DNA of 64,000 nt from an uncultured Clostridia bacterium (GCA_934121905.1 CAKOVI010000005.1:1-64000), one strand, 5' to 3'; shown: positions 45,388 through 55,370, counted from the stretch's first letter. Numbers and translations: made by a program. Notes: a model not told the origin generated them from the letters alone.

Positions 45388-46629
45388 TTATTTTACCAAC
45401 TCATAGGTTTCCTTTGCAATCATTAATTCCTCATTTGTAGGTACTACCCAAACCTTAACCTTAGAAGAGGCTTTAGATATTTCCCTTTCTTCGCCTTTAG
45501 TTTCTTCATTTGCTTCTAAATCTAAATCAACTCCTAAAACACTTAGATATTCACAGATATGTTTTCTATCTAGTGAGCCTTTTTCTCCAACACCTGCTTC
45601 AAATGTTATTACATCAACTCCACCAATTGCAACTGCACATTTTGCAATTTCCTGGGCTACTCTATAGTCAAACACATCTAATGCAAGTTTTGCATGATGT
45701 CCACCTGATAAACTATCTAATTCTATATCTCTAAAGTCTAAGGATATTCTTGATATTCCATAAACTCCTGATTTTTTGTTAAGCATTTCTTCTACTTCCT
45801 CAGCAGTCAATTCTTTATGGTCAGTTTTTGCAAGCTCTCTTACTCCAACAGTTGGCTTTTCTGATTTTTTTATTAAATATGTTATAACAGATGGGTCTAA
45901 ATCGCCACTTCTTGACCCCATTGGAATTCCGCCAAGTGGCGTTAATCCCATTGTTGTCTCTTGAGATTTGCCATCCTTTATGGCACACAAACTTGCGCCT
46001 TGACCTAAGTGGCAACTTATTATTTTTAAGTCTTTTATATCTTTGTTCATTAATTTTGCTACACGATTTGCAACATATTCATGTGATATTCCATGGAAGC
46101 CATATTTTCTTATACCATATTTTTCGTAGTATTCATATGGGATTGGGTAAATATATTTTTCCTTTGGAATTGTTTGATGAAATGCTGTGTCAAATACTGC
46201 AACCATTTTCATGTTTGGTACTACTTTTTGACAAGCTTTTATTCCTGAAATTGCATTTGGATTATGAAGTGGTGCTAAATCAGAACATTTTTCTATTTCT
46301 TCTATAACTTCTTTTGTAATTATAACTGGTGACTTAAATTTTTCTCCACCATGTACTACTCGGTGTCCTATTCCTGCAAGTTCATCTAGACTTTTTATAA
46401 CTCCATAGTGTCTATTTAATATTCTTGATAGTATAAACTGTATCGCTTCTTCATGATTTCTTACTTCATGCTCAAATCTACGTTTTACTCCATTTACTTT
46501 ATGTGTTAAAAATGAACCTGCTTGGCCTATTCTTTCGAAATTTCCTTTTACTAGCATTTCGTCTGTTTCCATATCTATTACCTGATATTTTAGTGACGAG
46601 CTTCCTGCGTTTATAACTAGTATTTTCAT
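45388..46629 (-). CDS. Acetate kinase paralogue (copy 2)
   Basis: This 413-residue protein is closely related to copy 1 across its length and keeps GHRVVHGG, VFDTAFHQ, YGFHGISH, PMGSRSGDLDPS and NEELMIAKET. It differs in the usually invariant TGGxGEN loop, which reads FEAGVGEKGSLDRK, and carries an insertion (KPTVGVRELAKTDHK near residue 265). It may have altered substrate or kinetics, for example for another acyl phosphate, or be degenerating. It probably arose by tandem duplication. Confidence 0.88.
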   Translation of the reverse strand: MKILVINAGSSSLKYQVIDMETDEMLVKGNFERIGQAGSFLTHKVNGVKRRFEHEVRNHEEAIQFILSRILNRHYGVIKSLDELAGIGHRVVHGGEKFKSPVIITKEVIEEIEKCSDLAPLHNPNAISGIKACQKVVPNMKMVAVFDTAFHQTIPKEKYIYPIPYEYYEKYGIRKYGFHGISHEYVANRVAKLMNKDIKDLKIISCHLGQGASLCAIKDGKSQETTMGLTPLGGIPMGSRSGDLDPSVITYLIKKSEKPTVGVRELAKTDHKELTAEEVEEMLNKKSGVYGISRISLDFRDIELDSLSGGHHAKLALDVFDYRVAQEIAKCAVAIGGVDVITFEAGVGEKGSLDRKHICEYLSVLGVDLDLEANEETKGEEREISKASSKVKVWVVPTNEELMIAKETYELVK

Positions 46630-46670
46630 AAATTACACCTCTTTTCTTTTTTGCTGACAAGTAGTTCTCG

Positions 46671-46765
46671 CCCCAAATGGGACCGGGTCTTTTTTGTCCC
46701 ATTTGGATAAAATCATTTTAACATTTAAACATGGGACAAAAAAGACCCGGTCCCATTTGGGGCAA
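46671..46765. repeat. Dispersed hairpin repeat, type B
   Basis: GCCCCAAATGGGACCGGGTC...GTCCC and the inverse GGGAC...GGTCCCATTTGGGGC are separated by about 30 bases between ackA copy 2 and pta. Confidence 0.9.
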
Positions 46766-46768
46766 TAG

Positions 46769-47770
46769 TTACTCTTGTGCCTGAACTGCAGTTATAGCAA
46801 CAACCCCCACAATGTCATCTGCAGAGCAGCCACGAGATAAATCATTAACAGGTTTAGCAATTCCTTGGCAAAGCGGTCCATAGGCTTCGGCTTTTGCTAA
46901 CCTTTGAACTAATTTATATCCAATATTTCCAGCATCTAAGTCTGGGAATATAAGTACATTGGCTTCCCCTTTTAATGGGCTTTCTGGTGCCTTTGATGCT
47001 GCTATTTCTGGTACAATTGCTGCATCTAACTGTAATTCCCCATCAACCATTAAATTAGCTTCTTTTTCTTTTACCAATTTTGTTGCTTCTATTACTTTTT
47101 CTGTTAATTCAGATTTCGCACTTCCTTTTGTAGAATACGAAAGCATTGCTACTTTTGCTTCTTTCCTAACTAGTTGCTCAAAACTTTTTGATGATGATAT
47201 CGCAATTTCTGATAATTCATCTGCTGTTGGATTTTGATTTAATCCACTATCTCCAAATATAAATGTTCCATTTTCTCCATATTCACAGTTAGGAACACAC
47301 ATTACGAAAAATGCAGATACAAGTTTTGTTCCAGGCTTTGTTTTTAATATTTGAAGAGCTGGTCTTAAAGTATTGGCTGTTGAATGTGCTGCACCAGAAA
47401 CTAGTCCATCTGCTTTAGAATTTTCATCCTTAAGCATCATCATTCCAAAATATATTGGTTCTTTTAATAGTTCCTCAGCCTGTTCTAAAGTCATTCCTTT
47501 GTTTTTTCTAAGTTCATATAGTTTTTGTTTATATTCTTCCTTCTTTTCAGATGTAAGTGGATTTATAATATCCACTCCATCTAAATTTATATCATACTCT
47601 TTTGAATTTTCCAAAATTCTATTTTTATCTCCCAAAAGTATTACTTTTGCAAAGCCTTGATTTATTACTTTACTTGCTGCTTCTAATACTCTTTTATCTT
47701 CTGCTTCTGGCAAAATAATTGTTTTTATATCATTTCTAGCTCTATTTTTTATTTCTTCTATAAAAGCCAT
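46769..47770 (-). CDS. pta: Phosphate acetyltransferase
   Basis: This 333-residue enzyme converts acetyl-CoA to acetyl phosphate. It is the short single-domain form: TIILPEAEDKRVLEAA, DGLVSGAAHSTANTLRPALQIL, FGDSGLNQNPTADELSEIAISS, ANVLIFPDLDAGNIGYKLVQRL and PVNDLSRGCSADDIV. With acetate kinase it forms the ATP-yielding acetate pathway of a fermenter. Confidence 0.96.
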   Translation of the reverse strand: MAFIEEIKNRARNDIKTIILPEAEDKRVLEAASKVINQGFAKVILLGDKNRILENSKEYDINLDGVDIINPLTSEKKEEYKQKLYELRKNKGMTLEQAEELLKEPIYFGMMMLKDENSKADGLVSGAAHSTANTLRPALQILKTKPGTKLVSAFFVMCVPNCEYGENGTFIFGDSGLNQNPTADELSEIAISSSKSFEQLVRKEAKVAMLSYSTKGSAKSELTEKVIEATKLVKEKEANLMVDGELQLDAAIVPEIAASKAPESPLKGEANVLIFPDLDAGNIGYKLVQRLAKAEAYGPLCQGIAKPVNDLSRGCSADDIVGVVAITAVQAQE

Positions 47771-47787
47771 TTTTCGTTCCTCCTTGT

Positions 47788-50272
47788 TTATATTTCTGCC
47801 TTATATATTTTAAAGGTCTGATATGATGTATTTCCATAACTATCTTTTATCCAAAAATAGTATGTTGTATTAATATCCAAAGATGTTTTTAGTTTTATTG
47901 GATTTGTTCTAGGTACATTAGGATGAATTTGTTGTTGATTATTGTTTTCTTGTGGTTTGCTTGTATTTGTATTGGTATTTTCTAAGCTATTTACCACCAC
48001 ATTGTTTGGCAAACTAATACTTGCTTCATTAGTATTTGTATTACTTGTATTATTTTGTGAATTATTATCTTGATTTGTATTATTAGTAACTGCTCCTTCT
48101 TCTGGCTCAACTGCAACAAATTCATTTGGCACAGTTTCAACTGTTCCTATTTGCCATCCTATTATATCTAATTCTTTGTTTAATGTGATTTCAACACTAT
48201 TGTTAGTATTTCCAATCCAATCAGATGGAACTTTCATCTCTGTTATTATATTTCCTTCTCCTAGTTCAGACCTGCCTTCTATAGGGAAACAATCAACTAG
48301 TATTTCTAATTCTCCAACATTTCCTAAATTATCCTCTGCATAAACTTTGTATCTTCCATTTTCTTTAATTGTTCTTGTACTATTTTCTTGAGACCACGTC
48401 TTTTTGTCCCAACTAAATGGACTATCATATAATCCTGATTGCCTGTCTTCTGCTGTTACATTTATTGTTACATACCCTTGTGCTAATGTATCTTGATTTA
48501 TTGTATATGAAATTTCAGGTGGTGTATTATCAACTTTGTCTATTTGTATCTCTTTTGATGCTGTGTTTCCAGCAACATCTTTTATCCATATAAAGTATTT
48601 TCCATTTTCTGAAATTGTAGATGTTACATCTAAATCTGGAGTTACAGATTGAATTTCTTTCCATTCGCCCTCATCTGGTCCATTTTCATTTTTGGTTATT
48701 GCCCAAAAGCTCATTCTTATATTATCACTTGCTACAATTTTGACTTGTTTTGATGTCTCCCAGTTTTCATTTTCATATGTAATTTCTTTGAATTCTGGTG
48801 ATTTTTTATCAATATCTACAATTGTTAAATTTTGAAATTTTGGACACCCATATCCATATAATTCATCTTTTCCTTCTACTCCTAAATCTTCCGTAAAGTT
48901 TCTTATAAAGTTATACATTTCCAATATTGTTGCATCTTTATTATATGTTTTTATTAATGCTATTATTGCTGTTATTTGTGCATTGGAGTACTCTGCTCCT
49001 GACCATCTTGAAATATTTGCACTGCTACTAAAAATTTCTTCAACATCTGTACTTGGAATTGCAAAGTCTATGTATTGCCCTTTTCCAGAATAATCTGCAA
49101 TATTCATTTCCCTATCTAAAGATGAAACCGCAATTGTCATGGCATGATTTGCTGGATAGTCTATTTCGCTTCCTGTGCTTGATGTTTCATTTTTATCATC
49201 ATTATTTGAAATGTACAAATTATTTGCTGAAACACTACATACTGCAATATTTTCCTTAAAGCACCCTTCTAGTGCCATATCTATTACTTCATTTTTACTA
49301 TTAATTAGCTCATAACATATTACATCAGCCTTTTCTTTGGCATATGCTAATGCCTTTATAGTGCTTGAAAGAGTCATATAACCTTCTTCTGTTACTGTAA
49401 CTAGTGGCATTATTTTTACATTTGAAGTTGTAGAATCTACCAAAACTTCTGCTATTCTGCTTCCTTGAGCAGTTGTTTCTGATATGTTTTTGTTATTTAA
49501 TACAAAGTTGTAATAATCTTCATTGATTCTATCTTTAAAAAATTCATTTTCATAATTTATTCCATATCCGACTGTTGCAATTACAACATCTGATGGATTT
49601 CCATTCTCGTTTATTATGTCTGCATATTTATCTAAACCTAAAACAGTTGCTCCAAGTGAATGATGGTTATGTAAATCTATTTCTGTTCCACCATATAGCG
49701 TTTGGGAAATATCGTTAATTGCTTGATTTATTGATATTTCATCATAAAATATATTTTCTATATAGTCTTTTTCCTTGTAAAAATTATACATAGCTTTTGT
49801 TAATTTTTCTGAATAAAAACTTAGCACATATAATTCATCAGCTATTTGTGTAATTTCTTCTTTTTCTACTTTTTCTTTTATATCTTTTGCTTTTACTATT
49901 ATACTTTTTGTTTGGTATGGATTTTTTATTGTTATTTTCTGATTTTCTGTTGTTATATCAAATACCGAATTTGATAGCAAATTTTTCATTTCGTCTATTG
50001 ATGAAAATGCTGTGTTTTCTTGTTCTTCTGAAATATCAAATTCTTCCTTTAAAGATGTTTCTTTATCATCTCTTTTTACTTCTTTAGCACTAATATCTAT
50101 TGTTATTTCTTTGAAATAATTTTTTCCAACTATTCCGTCATCATATGATACTTCTGGTTTTTTATTTAATTCTATTACTAAAAATATACCTATTATTATT
50201 AATATTATTCCGTACTACTATTGCTGTGATTTTTATTCCCTTTTTTACTTTGGTTCTTGTTTTTCTTCTCAT
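47788..50272 (-). CDS. Membrane-anchored subtilisin-fold pseudoprotease, +1 shift at CGG
   Basis: Joined at the CGG at 50212-50210, the gene encodes about 827 residues. ATG 50272 (AAGGTGATAAATTT site) starts MRRKTRTKVKKGIKITAIVV, then the shift gives GIILIIIGIFLVIEL, completing a membrane anchor. A linker and a subtilase-like domain follow (about 180-470). The catalytic triad positions appear lost: TVGYGI for the Asp motif, AQGSRIAEV for HGTHVAG and SGAEYSNAQ for GTSMAAP. The C-terminal half has two Ig-like repeats (each with D-N/G-x-AGNT-type motifs) and an Asn/Thr-rich linker. It is exported and envelope-bound. The role is unknown, perhaps binding. Confidence 0.8.
50210..50212 (-). other. 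CGG +1 recoding site in the pseudo-subtilase gene
   Basis: GTA-GTA-CGG-AAT becomes GTA-GTA-GGA-ATA. Zero frame stops 16 codons on. The shifted frame completes the hydrophobic anchor and continues through the main frame. The P-site codon is GTA. Confidence 0.8.
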
Positions 50273-50417
50273 AAATTTATCACCTTTTTATTTGCGATTT
50301 TTTACTTTTTATATTTTATATTAAATTCTAAAAAATTTCAAGCATTTTCGCCATTTTCCTATTGCAATATCTTTTTAAACGTGTTATGATACTTTTCAAG
50401 AAAGAGGTGATATTATA

Positions 50418-51013
50418 ATAAATTTTAATACCACAAAAATATTTACTCTATTTTTTTATATCATAATAATTTTAACCCTTCTTATTTCAATACTTTTTAT
50501 TCCTCAAAATACTATGACTAATAATTCTAAAATAATCGATTTTGAAGATGATGGTTCACTTTTATGGCCTGCTCCTGGTGTTACAAAAATAAATTCGTAT
50601 TTTGGCAAAAGAAAAGCTCCTACCGGAGGAGCATCAACATTCCATAAAGGAATTGATATAGGAGCACCTGAAGGCTTTGAATTTGTAGCTGTAACTGATG
50701 GCATAATTTCATTTGTTGGCTTTTTAGGTGGAGGTGGTTTTACAATTACTTTAACTGACAGTGATTATAGTAATGGTGAAGTAAAATATTCGTATTGTCA
50801 TTGTAATCCTAATTTTTTTGTAACAGTGGGAGAGTCTGTTGTTAAAGGTCAAATAATAGGCGTTGTTGGGCCTAAATATGTTGATGGTATAGTTCGGAAA
50901 TAAATATACAGATGGTTTTCGGCAGATACACAAATGGAGCCACAACTGGCCCCCATTTGCATTTTGGTATGAGAATTAATAGTGAGTATGTTAATCCTTT
51001 AGATTATTTTTAA
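50418..51013 (+). CDS. Membrane-anchored M23 peptidase, two CGG +1 shifts
   Basis: The joined product has an N-terminal anchor (IFTLFFYIIIILTLL), a linker and an M23 domain: WPAPGVTKINSYFGKR, TFHKGIDIGAPEG and AVTDGIISFVGFLGGGG. Zero frame ends right after CGG 50895. Skipping C gives IV-G-NKYTDGF. At CGG 50920 a second skip gives G-RYTNGATTGPHLHFGMRINSEYVNPLDYF, which holds the essential HLH metal motif and a natural stop. The enzyme should cut peptidoglycan cross-bridges. The SD AGAGGTG is followed by ATA codons, so initiation may use ATA (50418) or ATT; the first ATG (50514) would lose the anchor. Confidence 0.82.
50895..50897 (+). other. First CGG +1 site in the M23 gene
   Basis: ATA-GTT-CGG-AAA-TAA becomes ATA-GTT-GGA-AAT. 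The zero-frame stop follows one codon after the CGG. The P-site codon is GTT, the same context as in the beta-helix gene. Confidence 0.8.
50920..50922 (+). other. Second CGG +1 site in the M23 gene
   Basis: GGT-TTT-CGG-CAG becomes GGT-TTT-GGC-AGA. This is the only site followed by C, which shows that the signal is CGG itself and not CGGA. It opens the frame for the GPHLHF motif. Confidence 0.8.
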
Positions 51014-51031
51014 ATTCCTGTCTCTATTAAT

Positions 51032-52843
51032 TTATTCAATTTTCCATATTCCAATACGGAATCCTATATAATAGTTACAAGTATCTATATCGTACTCGCA
51101 ATGTCTGTTTGCCGCATACATCTTTCCATCAAAAATTATACATCCACCTCTAGCTATATTAAGATTTCTTGTTTTTTGTGTTTCTAGTGTCCACTCTTCT
51201 AAATTTCCTGCCAAATCATATATATTCATTAATGAAAAGCTAGTATCTGCACCTGTTGTTAGTAAAACTTTTTCTCCATATTTTTTTTGATATGGACATT
51301 CATAAAAACTGTTTTCGTCATTTTTTGAATATTTTGCATATTGGTTTGTTATAAGCAACGCATTATCATAATAATTTCCCAATTCTGTACTTTTCGAAGT
51401 TAATTTATTTTTTATTTCGGCATCAGTATCTATTTTCTTGGTTTCAATATATTTTAATATCAAATCCCATTGTAAACCAAACATTAAACTTGTTGTACAT
51501 CCTTCATGTTTCATTCCTTGAGCCAATGTTTGTGCTTCATCTCTTGTTACATAATTATACGGAAGTTTATTTTGTTGTATGACAACTTTTTCACTTGTTT
51601 CAGTATGTGATGACCTTGGAACACTTCCTTCAATTCCTGTTTCATATCTTCCTATCCAAAAACCACCATTTTTATATATACTTTTTAGCATGTTTTGATA
51701 TTGTGTAGTAAAACTTTCATTTGTATCAGCATAACTTGAATTTGAATAATCATTTGTATATTTTTCTAAACATGCTGCTATATTGGCATAATCTTCAGAT
51801 GATTCTGGTGTTTGATTTCCACTGCTATTATATGTTGTATTGCTATATATTGTTGTTGGCACTTCAATCCATACATATTCATTTTGATTTTTATCTTTTA
51901 TTACCAATCCAGTATCTAAATCTGTTCCTGGCACTTGTTCAAATTCTTTTTCATCAGGATAATATGGTATGGTTCCCTCTCTCTTTGGTAATGACTCCTT
52001 AGTATTAAATGTTACTTCATATTGAATTTTGTGCAATTCTCCATTGATGTCCAAAATACTTAAATTCAAATAATATTTCGTTGTATCATCCACTATCTTA
52101 CTCATTATATTAGCACTGTTTGAAGAATCTACAGAGAAATTAGTGTATTCAATATTGGTAGAATCACTACTTGTTTCCCATGCATATTTTAATGTATCAC
52201 TATTTAAATTTTCTGTTAAATTAAGTTTAACATTTGCATCTATAATTACCTTATTTTCTTCATCAGTTTCATTCTTGTTTGCAACAATACTTGTTAGTTT
52301 AAACTCATCATCAGAAATGCTTGTTGTTTGAATTTTATCTACAACATATGAATTGACCTTTTTAGTAAAATATGTTTCGCCATCATATGTTATGCCTTTT
52401 GGGTAATAAATCTGATGTGTTACACCATTTATTATATATAAATCCTGATATGTTTGAAATGTGCTAGTATCGCTCCATTCTTTGTATTGCTCACCATAAT
52501 TTAATGTTAAATTATCGAGTTTAGATAAATTTAAAACATAATATGATCCATCATCATTAGAATTTATTGCACTTTCTTCCCCACCATTTGCAACTAGCAA
52601 TGAACCAAGCTCAGTGCTACTATTTAAATAGGTATTATAAAATACAGGCAGACTATTGTTTTTTAAATAATAGTCTGTCACTTTTGTACTTATCGTATCC
52701 AAATCTGCATATAAATTATTGAGTCTTTTTATTGATAATTGACTTTTTGAAGTGTTTATAGTAATTCCTGTTATTATTAATAATACTATTATTGTAATTG
52801 TTAAAACCATTAGTGTAATACCTTTTTCATTTTTTAAATTCAT
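51032..52843 (-). CDS. Prepilin-like protein with FGE/sulfatase-modifying-factor domain
   Basis: This 603-residue protein has a class III prepilin start (NEKGITLMVLTITIIVLLIITGITIN) and a long extracellular region. A C-terminal formylglycine-generating-enzyme-like fold (about 385-603) contains GGFWIGRYETGIEG, LMFGLQWDLILKYIE, NIYDLAGNLEEWTLE, ARGGCIIFDGKMYAANRH and IGFRIGIWKIE. In surface proteins this C-type-lectin-like fold usually binds ligands. It overlaps the lon-like gene by four bases. Processing by the window's prepilin peptidase is plausible. Confidence 0.8.
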   Translation of the reverse strand: MNLKNEKGITLMVLTITIIVLLIITGITINTSKSQLSIKRLNNLYADLDTISTKVTDYYLKNNSLPVFYNTYLNSSTELGSLLVANGGEESAINSNDDGSYYVLNLSKLDNLTLNYGEQYKEWSDTSTFQTYQDLYIINGVTHQIYYPKGITYDGETYFTKKVNSYVVDKIQTTSISDDEFKLTSIVANKNETDEENKVIIDANVKLNLTENLNSDTLKYAWETSSDSTNIEYTNFSVDSSNSANIMSKIVDDTTKYYLNLSILDINGELHKIQYEVTFNTKESLPKREGTIPYYPDEKEFEQVPGTDLDTGLVIKDKNQNEYVWIEVPTTIYSNTTYNSSGNQTPESSEDYANIAACLEKYTNDYSNSSYADTNESFTTQYQNMLKSIYKNGGFWIGRYETGIEGSVPRSSHTETSEKVVIQQNKLPYNYVTRDEAQTLAQGMKHEGCTTSLMFGLQWDLILKYIETKKIDTDAEIKNKLTSKSTELGNYYDNALLITNQYAKYSKNDENSFYECPYQKKYGEKVLLTTGADTSFSLMNIYDLAGNLEEWTLETQKTRNLNIARGGCIIFDGKMYAANRHCEYDIDTCNYYIGFRIGIWKIE

Positions 52844-55233
52844 TTTTCACTAATCTCCGCATATTTTTTTAATTTTTCATATACCAAATAGTTAATACTT
52901 CCTGCTGAAAATTTTCCTTCTTTGTCTTTTTTACCAGCTGGAACTCCTGTTAATACTTCTATTCCTTCATCTATAGTAGAAATTGCATATATTGTAAATA
53001 ATCCATTTCTAACACTATCTATTACTTCATCTGATAATTGTAAATTCTTTATATTTTGAACAGGAATCATTACTCCATGGCTACCATCTAATCCTCTCAT
53101 TTTGCAAATTTGATAGAATCCTTCTATTTTTTCATTGACTCCTCCAATTGGTTGGATTTCTCCTTTTTGGTTTACAGAACCAGTAACCGCAATTGATTGA
53201 TTTATTGGTACTCCTGACAAGCTTGAAAGTAAGCCATAAAGTTCTGTACTTGATGCACTATCTCCATCTACACCATTATATAGCTGTTCAAAACAAATAC
53301 TTGCAGTTAAGCTAAGAGGTATATCTTGTGCAAATCTTTCTCCAAGGAAACCATTCAAAATAAGTACACCTTTAGAGTGAGTTGAACCTGACATTTCAAC
53401 TTCTCTTTCAATATCAACTATTCCGTTTTTTCCAGTATACGTATTTACTGTTATTTTTGCAGGTTTTCCAAATGCAGTATTTCCAATAGTCATAACAGTT
53501 AGACCATTTAATTCACCTACTTTATATCCAGAAGTTGAAATAAGTAGAGAGTTATCTTTTATCATTTCTGTGTACATAGAGTCATATTTTTTTACTCTGT
53601 CTTTTTGTTCTTTTAATGCTTTTTCTATAAAATTAGGTGTAATTATTTTTGCTTTTGACATTTTTGCCCAAGTCGATGCTTCTCCAATTACTTCAAATAA
53701 GTCATTAAATAATGTTGATATTTTAGTTTGGTCTCCTGCCATTCTTGATGCAAATTCCACAACTTTTGCCATTGCATACTTATCTAGTTGAAGTAATTCT
53801 GCTTGCTCACAGTAATCATGAATTATTCTTGCTAATCTATTTACATTTTCGTTATTGAATTCTGCACTATCTTCCCATTCTACTTTTATTTTAAATAGAT
53901 TTCTAAAGTCTGAATCCATAGCAAGTAGTGCTTGATAAATTTCACTATCCCCAATTAAAATTACTTTTAAATCAAGTGGAATAGGCTCTGGTTTTAATGA
54001 TACCATTACCATAGAAGAACGTTGTTCAACAGCATTTTCTATTGCTATTTCTTTTACTCTTAATGCTTTTTTTAATGTATCATAGCTTATTCCATTTGCT
54101 AATAGGTCTCTTGCTTGGAAAATTATATATCCTCCATTTGCCTTATGAAGTAAACCTGCTTGAAGCATTGTAAAGTCTGTTTTTAAGGCTCCATAGTAGT
54201 TTTCATATTCAAGTTTACCAAATATATTTTGATAAGAATAGTTAGAGTCCATAATAACAGGAGCTCCTTCTAACTCACTATTATCAACAAATAAATTAAC
54301 TCTATAATTTAAACATGGGTCTTGATTTTGTCCAAATTGTGGACCTTGTTGTACCTGTTGTGTGTTTTTTTCATTTGTATCTTCTGCTAAGAATGTAGGT
54401 ACATTTTTTAATACATCTTTTTTTACTGCATTTAAAAATTGGTTAATTTTTTTATTTCTTTTATATTTAGCTTTTAACATATTTATATGAACATTAACAG
54501 TAAGTAACGCAACATTTGATTGCCATTCATCTATTTTCTTATCAGATACTCTTTCAATTTGCTTTATTCTTCCTATAACATCCATTATCATTTCTTGAAC
54601 TATAGTTGATTTTTCTTCAAATTGACTTTTTAGTTCATCATCTAATTTATCAAATTCTTCTTCTTTTAAAGCTTTTCCTTCTAAAATCGGCATCATATAT
54701 ATACCATTTTGTGCTGATTTTACTTGAAAACTATACTCTAAAGCATCATGAGTAAGTTTATCCATCAATTTTTCTCGTTTTTCTTCATATTCTTGTTTTA
54801 TTAAAGCTTTTTCTTTTTCAAAATCATCATTATTAAATGTGTTTTTTATATCCTTCTTAATTTCTTTTATAAAGTTTTCCATGTCTTCTTTAAATTCTTT
54901 TCCATGTCCAGCTTGAAGTGATACTGCAATAGGCTCATTTGGGTTATTAAAGTTATATATATAACACCAATCTTGAGGTGCTCTTTTCTTTTTTGCAATT
55001 TTCCTTAAATAATTTTTTGTATACATTGTTTTACCTACACCACTTGGTCCTTCTAGGTAAATGTTGTATCCTTTTATGTTTACATTTATACCAAATTCTA
55101 GGGCTTTTATTCCTCTATCTTGCCCTATCCCTGTTGTTATTGATTCTAGATTTTCAGTTGTTTCAAATTTGAATATATTTGGGTCACATGTCATTTTTAG
55201 CTGTTTATAGCTTAATTCGTTTTTATTTTTCAT
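52840..55233 (-). CDS. Lon-family AAA+ protease
   Basis: This 797-residue ATP-dependent protease has an N-terminal P-loop (GPSGVGKTMYTKNYL near residue 60), an interrupted AAA region with Walker B-like GGYIIFQARDLL, and a C-terminal Lon protease domain with catalytic Ser in GVDGDSASS and Lys in GGVNEKIEGF. It belongs to the LonB-like group that lacks the long Lon N-terminus. It is co-transcribed with the FGE-domain prepilin gene. Confidence 0.88.
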   Translation of the reverse strand: MKNKNELSYKQLKMTCDPNIFKFETTENLESITTGIGQDRGIKALEFGINVNIKGYNIYLEGPSGVGKTMYTKNYLRKIAKKKRAPQDWCYIYNFNNPNEPIAVSLQAGHGKEFKEDMENFIKEIKKDIKNTFNNDDFEKEKALIKQEYEEKREKLMDKLTHDALEYSFQVKSAQNGIYMMPILEGKALKEEEFDKLDDELKSQFEEKSTIVQEMIMDVIGRIKQIERVSDKKIDEWQSNVALLTVNVHINMLKAKYKRNKKINQFLNAVKKDVLKNVPTFLAEDTNEKNTQQVQQGPQFGQNQDPCLNYRVNLFVDNSELEGAPVIMDSNYSYQNIFGKLEYENYYGALKTDFTMLQAGLLHKANGGYIIFQARDLLANGISYDTLKKALRVKEIAIENAVEQRSSMVMVSLKPEPIPLDLKVILIGDSEIYQALLAMDSDFRNLFKIKVEWEDSAEFNNENVNRLARIIHDYCEQAELLQLDKYAMAKVVEFASRMAGDQTKISTLFNDLFEVIGEASTWAKMSKAKIITPNFIEKALKEQKDRVKKYDSMYTEMIKDNSLLISTSGYKVGELNGLTVMTIGNTAFGKPAKITVNTYTGKNGIVDIEREVEMSGSTHSKGVLILNGFLGERFAQDIPLSLTASICFEQLYNGVDGDSASSTELYGLLSSLSGVPINQSIAVTGSVNQKGEIQPIGGVNEKIEGFYQICKMRGLDGSHGVMIPVQNIKNLQLSDEVIDSVRNGLFTIYAISTIDEGIEVLTGVPAGKKDKEGKFSAGSINYLVYEKLKKYAEISEK

Positions 55234-55299
55234 TGGTTACCTCCATTTTTTTATATTTTGTATTATATACAAAATTTATTTTTTTATCAATAGTTTTTT

Positions 55300-55366
55300 G
55301 GCACATTGGGACCGGTTCTTTTTGTGCCAATTTTCTCATAGGGACCGGTTCTTTTTGTGTCTTTTT
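55300..55366. repeat. Two direct copies of a hairpin-repeat half
   Basis: GGGACCGGTTCTTTTTGTG occurs twice in the same orientation (around 55308 and 55341), without an inverse copy between. It is a fragmentary member of the dispersed family. Confidence 0.8.
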
Positions 55367-55370
55367 TGTG

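Noticed and set aside
1122..51013. Ordinary sequencing or assembly indels as the cause of all five broken genes
   Set aside because: Indels would fall mostly in A/T homopolymers, which abound here, yet none of the breaks does. All eight fall in a rare triplet in the same phase with the same correction. It cannot be fully excluded without reads.
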